Part shown: piece after piece, positions 59,109 to 64,000 of the stretch
Numbering within the stretch: position 1 is the first letter of the stretch
Layout of the letters: each line of letters begins with the position of its first letter
Assembly: GCF_001310275.1 (NCBI RefSeq)
Contig: NZ_LGYZ01000118.1
Span: forward strand, 30,462 to 94,461
Direction: 5' to 3'
Length of the DNA: 64,000 nucleotides
DNA from: Nocardia arizonensis
Lineage (GTDB): Bacteria; Actinomycetota; Actinomycetes; Mycobacteriales; Mycobacteriaceae
The notes under the pieces: generated by a model
Seen by the model: the letters and a program-made list of their open reading frames with translations, nothing else
The model's database searches: none
Told to the model about the DNA's origin: nothing
Position numbers and translations under genes: made by a program

Positions 59109-62100
59109 TTGGACCGGCTGGATTTCGGCGCGAACGGCGAAGCTGATGGCGAGTACTTCCCGCTGTCGCCCGCGCAGCTGGGCATCTGGTACGCCCAGCA
59201 CCTCGATCCGCAGGTGCCGATCAATATCGCACAGTATGTCGACCTGCGCGGTGATCTCGACGTAGGCGCGCTGGAGCGCGCAAGTCGCGATGCCGCCGTC
59301 GAGCTGGGGTCGGGCTTCATCGCGATCGTGGAGATCGACGGCGAACCCGTGCAGACCGTCGACACCACCCTCGATTCCACCCTCGAATACGTCGATCTGC
59401 GCTCGGCCGACGACCCGGAGGCGGCGGCCGCCGAGTGGATGCGTGCCGAGTACAGCCGCCCGCTGGACATCGTCGGCGACCGGCTCATCCGCGCCGCCGC
59501 GCTCCAGCTCGAGGATTCGCGCTGGTACTGGTACTCGCGGGCGCATCACATCGTGCTCGACGGTTTCGGCGCGATGACCTTCATGCAGCGCATCGCCGAG
59601 CTCTACACGGCCGCGGTGACCGGTGTGGAACCCGAACCCGCCAAGGCCACCGATCTGCGCACGCTCTACGAGCAGGAGATCGCCTACCGCGACAGCACCC
59701 GATTCGCCGCCGACCGGGAGCACTGGGCCAAGCGGGTCGCAGGACTCGAGGAGGGCTCGAGTCTGGCGGGGCGCTCGGCGCCGCCCGCCCCCGTCAACGG
59801 TGTGGCCAGCGCCGCGCTGTCCACCGAGCAGGACGCGCTGCTCGCCGCCGCGGTCGAGCGGCACGACAATTCCCCCGCCGGGCTGCTGATCGCGGGCTTC
59901 GCGGCCTATCTTGCCCAGATCACCGGCACGCAGGACGTGATCCTGAGCCTGCCGGTGACCGCGCGCACCACCGCGGCCATGCGCCGCTCCGGCGGCGTGG
60001 TGTCCAACATCGTGCCGCTGCGCCTGAGCGTCGCCTACGACACGACGGTCGCCGACCTGCTCAAGGCCGTGACGGTCGAGGTCTCGGGCGCGTTGCGCCA
60101 TCAGCGCTACCGCCATGAGGACATCCGCCGCGACGCCGCGGGCGACGGCGTGGTGACCACCGAGTTCTTCGGCCCGTGGGTCAACATCATGCTGTTCCAC
60201 AGCGAGATGTCGCTCGGTCCGATGGTGGGCCGGTTGAACGTGCTTTCCACCGGAAGCATCGAGGACCTCGGCGTCAACTTCTACCAGTCCGGCACCGGGT
60301 CGCACATCGACTTCGAGACCAACCCGAACCTGTACACCGACCACGAGGCGCGCACCCATCACGCGCGGTTCCTGGAATTCTTCGAGCGCTTCCTGGCCGC
60401 CGACGCCGCGACACCGGTGTGGGAGCTGTCGGTCACCACCGAGGACGAACTCGAACTAACCCTGCTGGAGTGGAACGACTCCCAGCAGGAGGTACCCGAC
60501 ACCACCCTGCCCGCGCTGCTGGCCGCGCAGAAGGCGCTGACCCCGGACGCCGTCGCCCTCGACTTCGAGGGCGAGACCCTGACCTACGCCGAATTCGACG
60601 CGCGGGTGAACCGGCTGGCGCGGTCGCTGATCGCCGACGGCGTCGGCCCCGAGGCACTGGTCGCGCTGGGTATGCGGCGGTCGCTGGACCTGGTCGTCGG
60701 CATGCACGCGGTGCTGGAGGCGGGCGGCGCCTACGTTCCCATCGACCCGGACCATCCGGCCGAGCGCACCGCCTACATCCTGGAATCCGCCGATCCGGTG
60801 TGCGTGCTGACCGCCGCGGACGACGACCTCGACCTGCCGGAGACGGTGCGGCGGGTGCGGATCGACACCCTCGATCTGTCGGGATTCTCCGCCGCACCGG
60901 TCACCGACGCCGACCGCCGCGCTCCGCTGCGGCCGGACAACACCGCCTATGTCATCTACACCTCCGGTTCCACGGGCAGGCCGAAGGGCGTCGCGGTCAC
61001 CCATCGCGCGATCGTCAACCAGCAGCTGTGGATGCTCGACGAGTATCGCCTGACCGCGGACGACGTCTATTTCCAGAAGACCGCGACCACATTCGACGTC
61101 TCGCTGTGGGGTTACTTCCTGCCGCTGATGGTCGGCGCGAAACTCGTCGTCGCGGCGCCGGACGGACACCGCGATCCGCTCTACGTCGCGCGGATGATCG
61201 CCCGCCACGGCGTGACCGTGACCGACTTCGTGCCGTCCATGTTGACGGTCTTCGTCGCCCACGCCACCGCGGAGCAGTGCGCGAGCCTGCGCGCGGTCTT
61301 CGTCATCGGCGAGGCGCTGCCCCCGGAGACCGCCGCCGGACTCCGCGCGATCTCCTCGGCGGGACTGCACAACCTCTACGGCCCCACCGAGGCCGCGGTG
61401 TCGGTCACCTACTGGGAGGCCACCGCCGCCGACACCGTGACGGTGCCGATCGGCATTCCCGAATGGAATGTCGAGGTCTACGTACTGGATTCGCGGCTGC
61501 GTCCGGCCGCCGTCGGCGCGCCCGGCGAGCTGTACCTGGGCGGACGCCAGTTGGCGCGCGGCTACCGGGGCAGGCCGGACCTGACCTCCGACCGCTTCGT
61601 CGCCAATCCGCTCGGCACGCACGGCCAGCGCATGTACCGCACCGGCGACCTGGTGCGCTGGAATGCCGCGGGCACGCTGGAATACATCGGCCGCACCGAC
61701 TTCCAGGTCAAATTCCGCGGTCAGCGCATCGAACTCGGCGAGATCGAGACCGTGACGCTGGCACACCCAGCGGTCAGCCAGTCCGCGGTGCTCGTCGTCG
61801 ACACCGCCACCGGTCAGCAACTGGTGGCCTATGTCGTGCCCGCGCCCGGTCAGTCCATCGATCCGGCCGAACTCACCCGATTCGCCGCTGAACAGCTGCC
61901 CGGCTACATGGTGCCCGCCTCGATCATGGTGCTGGAGGCGTTCCCGCTCAACACCAGCGGCAAACTCGACCGCAAGGCACTGCCGGAACCGGTGTTCAGC
62001 GCCGACGCCGCCGGTTACCGCGCCCCGCGCACCCAGGCCGAACAGATCGTGGCGGGCATATTCGCCGATGTGCTGTCCCAGCAGCGGGTCGGCATCGATG

Positions 62101-64000
62101 ACAACTTCTTCGACCTCGGCGGCAACTCGCTGGTCGCCACCCAGGTCGTGTCCCGCATCGGCGCCGCCTTCGGCACCCAGATCGGTGTGCGCGCGCTGTT
62201 CGAGACGCCGACCGTGGCCGGGATCGCCGGGCGCGCCGAGAAGGCCGCACCGACCGACGGCAGCCGTCCGCCGCTGGTGGCCCAGCGTCTGCCCGACCGG
62301 GTGCCGCTCTCGCTGGCGCAGCAGCGCATGTGGTTCATCAACCAGTTCGATCCCGCCGCGCCCACCTACAACCTGCCGTTCGTGGTGCGGTTGCGCGGTC
62401 ACGTCGATCTGGCCGCGCTGAGGACCGCGCTCAACGACGTCATGGCGCGGCAGGAGTCGCTGCGCACGGTCTTCCCCGAATCCGGGGACGGCGGCTACCA
62501 GCAGGTGGTGCCCGACGACGAGGTCAACCTCGCCATCGCGGTCGCCTCCATCGATGAATCCGAACTACAGGCCACGCTGACCGAATTCGCCTCCACCGGC
62601 TTCGATGTCTCGCGCGAACTGCCGATCCGGGTGCGCATCTACAGGGTGACCGGCGGTTCGACCAATGGCAGCCCCGATCACGCGGTCGCCTTCGTCGTCC
62701 ATCACATCGCCGCCGACGGCTTCTCCTTCGGGCCGCTGTCGCGGGATGTGGCCGCGGCCTATCTCGCGCGCGCCGCGGGCGCCGCGCCGAGTTGGACGCC
62801 GCTGCCGGTGCAGTACCAGGATTACAGCGTCTGGCAGCGTGAGCTGCTCGGCTCCGAATCCGATCCCGGCTCCATGGCCGCACGGGAAATCGCTTACTGG
62901 CGCAGGCAATTGGCCGGTCTGCCGGATCAGCTGGATCTGCCGACCGATCGCCCGCGCCCGCCCATGCAGAGCTTCCGCGGCAGCCGGGTGCACTTCGACA
63001 TCGATGTCGACCTGCACACCCGACTCGCCGGATTGGCTCGCGCGCAGGGTGTTTCGCTGTTCATGGTGATGCACGCCTCGCTCGCGCTGCTGTTGGCGCG
63101 GCTGTCGGGCACCGACGACATCGCCATCGGCACCCCGGTCGCCGGTCGCGGCGAGCAGGCGCTCGACGACCTCATCGGCATGTTCGTCAACACGCTGGTG
63201 CTGCGCTCGGAGGTGGACGGCAACGCGGCGTTCACCGAACTGCTGACCCGCACCCGGGAAACCGATCTCGCCGCCTTCGCCTACGCCGACGTGCCGTTCG
63301 AGCGGCTGGTCGAGGTCATCAACCCGACCCGGTCGCAGGCGCGCCATCCGCTGTTCCAGGTGATGTTGTCGTTCCAGGAGATGTCGCACGCGACCCTGGA
63401 ACTACCCGGTCTGTCGGTGACCGCCGACGAACTCGACGTCGACATCGCCAAATTCGATCTCCAGTGGACGATCACCGAGGAGCGCGGCGCGCAGGGCGAG
63501 CCGGCGGGCATGGGCGCGGTGGTGTCGTTCGCGACCGACCTGTTCGACGCCGACACCGTCGCGGAATTCGCCCGCCGGTATCTGCGGGTGCTCGAAACCG
63601 TCGTCGCCGCACCGGAATCCAAGGTGCACGATATCGACATCCTCGACGACGCCGAGCGCGAGCAGGTGCTCGTCGGATGGAATCGCACCGCGTACGAGGT
63701 GCCCGCCGCGACCCTGGTCTCGATGTTCCAGGCGCAGGTCGAGCGCACCCCGGATCTGCCCGCGCTGACCTTCGAGGGGACGACTCTGTCCTACGCCGAG
63801 TTCGCGGATCGGGTGAATCGCCTCGCGCGGCACCTGATCTCGCTGGGCGTCGGCCCGGAGTCCACGGTCGCCCTCGGGATGGCGCGTTCGCTGGACCTGG
63901 TCGTCGGCATGTACGCGGTGAGTGTGGCCGGCGGCGCGTATGTGCCGTTGGACCCGGACCATCCGGCCGATCGCACCCGGTACGTGCTGGAGATGGCCGC
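59109..64000 (+). CDS. Non-ribosomal peptide synthetase, N-terminal part (starter C - A - T - C - A...)
   Basis: At least 1630 residues, open to the window end. No ATG lies in the region; TTG at 59109 (LDRLDFGANGEADGEYF) with GAGG six bases before is preferred, TTG at 59079 is possible. Domains: C1 at ~16-445 (FPLSPAQLGIWYAQHLDP; HHIVLDGFG at 146-154), A1 ~465-970, T1 (Ser1007 in GGNSL), C2 ~1065-1500 (HHIAADG at 1198), A2 from ~1532, cut off. C1 comes first with no upstream carrier and differs from the other C domains, as in starter C domains that attach a fatty acyl group in lipopeptide synthetases. A1 code read by eye is DVWDFILVSK, the same as A2 and A6 of the NRPS at 2347. It therefore begins a separate assembly line, or the upstream protein of a related one. 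Confidence 0.93.
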   Translation, partial: MDRLDFGANGEADGEYFPLSPAQLGIWYAQHLDPQVPINIAQYVDLRGDLDVGALERASRDAAVELGSGFIAIVEIDGEPVQTVDTTLDSTLEYVDLRSADDPEAAAAEWMRAEYSRPLDIVGDRLIRAAALQLEDSRWYWYSRAHHIVLDGFGAMTFMQRIAELYTAAVTGVEPEPAKATDLRTLYEQEIAYRDSTRFAADREHWAKRVAGLEEGSSLAGRSAPPAPVNGVASAALSTEQDALLAAAVERHDNSPAGLLIAGFAAYLAQITGTQDVILSLPVTARTTAAMRRSGGVVSNIVPLRLSVAYDTTVADLLKAVTVEVSGALRHQRYRHEDIRRDAAGDGVVTTEFFGPWVNIMLFHSEMSLGPMVGRLNVLSTGSIEDLGVNFYQSGTGSHIDFETNPNLYTDHEARTHHARFLEFFERFLAADAATPVWELSVTTEDELELTLLEWNDSQQEVPDTTLPALLAAQKALTPDAVALDFEGETLTYAEFDARVNRLARSLIADGVGPEALVALGMRRSLDLVVGMHAVLEAGGAYVPIDPDHPAERTAYILESADPVCVLTAADDDLDLPETVRRVRIDTLDLSGFSAAPVTDADRRAPLRPDNTAYVIYTSGSTGRPKGVAVTHRAIVNQQLWMLDEYRLTADDVYFQKTATTFDVSLWGYFLPLMVGAKLVVAAPDGHRDPLYVARMIARHGVTVTDFVPSMLTVFVAHATAEQCASLRAVFVIGEALPPETAAGLRAISSAGLHNLYGPTEAAVSVTYWEATAADTVTVPIGIPEWNVEVYVLDSRLRPAAVGAPGELYLGGRQLARGYRGRPDLTSDRFVANPLGTHGQRMYRTGDLVRWNAAGTLEYIGRTDFQVKFRGQRIELGEIETVTLAHPAVSQSAVLVVDTATGQQLVAYVVPAPGQSIDPAELTRFAAEQLPGYMVPASIMVLEAFPLNTSGKLDRKALPEPVFSADAAGYRAPRTQAEQIVAGIFADVLSQQRVGIDDNFFDLGGNSLVATQVVSRIGAAFGTQIGVRALFETPTVAGIAGRAEKAAPTDGSRPPLVAQRLPDRVPLSLAQQRMWFINQFDPAAPTYNLPFVVRLRGHVDLAALRTALNDVMARQESLRTVFPESGDGGYQQVVPDDEVNLAIAVASIDESELQATLTEFASTGFDVSRELPIRVRIYRVTGGSTNGSPDHAVAFVVHHIAADGFSFGPLSRDVAAAYLARAAGAAPSWTPLPVQYQDYSVWQRELLGSESDPGSMAAREIAYWRRQLAGLPDQLDLPTDRPRPPMQSFRGSRVHFDIDVDLHTRLAGLARAQGVSLFMVMHASLALLLARLSGTDDIAIGTPVAGRGEQALDDLIGMFVNTLVLRSEVDGNAAFTELLTRTRETDLAAFAYADVPFERLVEVINPTRSQARHPLFQVMLSFQEMSHATLELPGLSVTADELDVDIAKFDLQWTITEERGAQGEPAGMGAVVSFATDLFDADTVAEFARRYLRVLETVVAAPESKVHDIDILDDAEREQVLVGWNRTAYEVPAATLVSMFQAQVERTPDLPALTFEGTTLSYAEFADRVNRLARHLISLGVGPESTVALGMARSLDLVVGMYAVSVAGGAYVPLDPDHPADRTRYVLEMA

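Noticed and set aside
58889..60362. Leftward long frames opposite the start of the second NRPS
   Set aside because: They oppose a C domain with clear motifs and have low-complexity shadow composition.

Overview
The window is high-GC actinobacterial DNA, most likely from Nocardia or a close relative in the Mycobacteriales. The basis for this is a yrbE/mce operon with its Mce-associated protein, tandem-TetR regulators of the Mce3R type, a branched-chain acyl-CoA operon in the gene order of M. tuberculosis Rv2498c-Rv2502c beside a divergent Rv2506-like TetR gene, EspC-like type VII secretion proteins, and very large NRPS genes with the C-domain style of this order. The genus is an inference; there is no rRNA or other direct marker.

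Layout. (1) 1-27856: the end of one NRPS protein and a complete 8419-residue NRPS with eight A domains, eight carrier domains, seven C domains and a terminal thioesterase, followed by an MbtH-like gene. The two proteins meet inside a C-A-T module: the C domain ends the first protein and the A domain opens the second. Each side of the break carries a short relic of an adenylation-domain N-terminus, and the two relics resemble each other. A strong hairpin terminator closes the cluster. (2) 28004-33994: a HTH/TPR regulator facing two small genes, a stretch of apparently decayed coding sequence, and a lower-GC cassette of YbaB-like, EspC-like, long helical and lipoprotein genes that looks like an orphan type VII secretion substrate set. 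(3) 33995-45304: an MpaB/DUF2236 oxygenase, two small membrane proteins, and a complete yrbEA-yrbEB-mceABCDEF-mam operon for envelope lipid import. (4) 45318-48030: two paralogous regulators, each with two TetR DNA-binding domains. (5) 48334-49074: a DJ-1/PfpI protein. (6) 49094-57929: a leftward operon for leucine/branched-chain acyl-CoA breakdown (accD1, accA1, fadE19-like, MaoC, CitE-type lyase, acetoacetyl-CoA synthetase) with a divergent TetR gene, a perfect palindromic operator and five tandem 17-bp repeats. (7) 58020-58766: cobM. (8) 59109-64000: the start of another NRPS with a starter-type C domain, running off the window.

How the genes fit together. The first two NRPS proteins form one assembly line that uses the MbtH protein. 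Three of the eight complete A-domain codes look serine-type, two of them exactly; no epimerase, methyltransferase or exporter is visible. The mce operon and the adjacent Mce3R-like regulators form a lipid-uptake unit. The acyl-CoA operon would convert an isovaleryl-CoA-type substrate to acetoacetate and acetyl-CoA, and the acetoacetyl-CoA synthetase would take the place of the ScoAB transferase found in the mycobacterial locus.

No rRNA, tRNA, CRISPR array or intact insertion sequence was seen.
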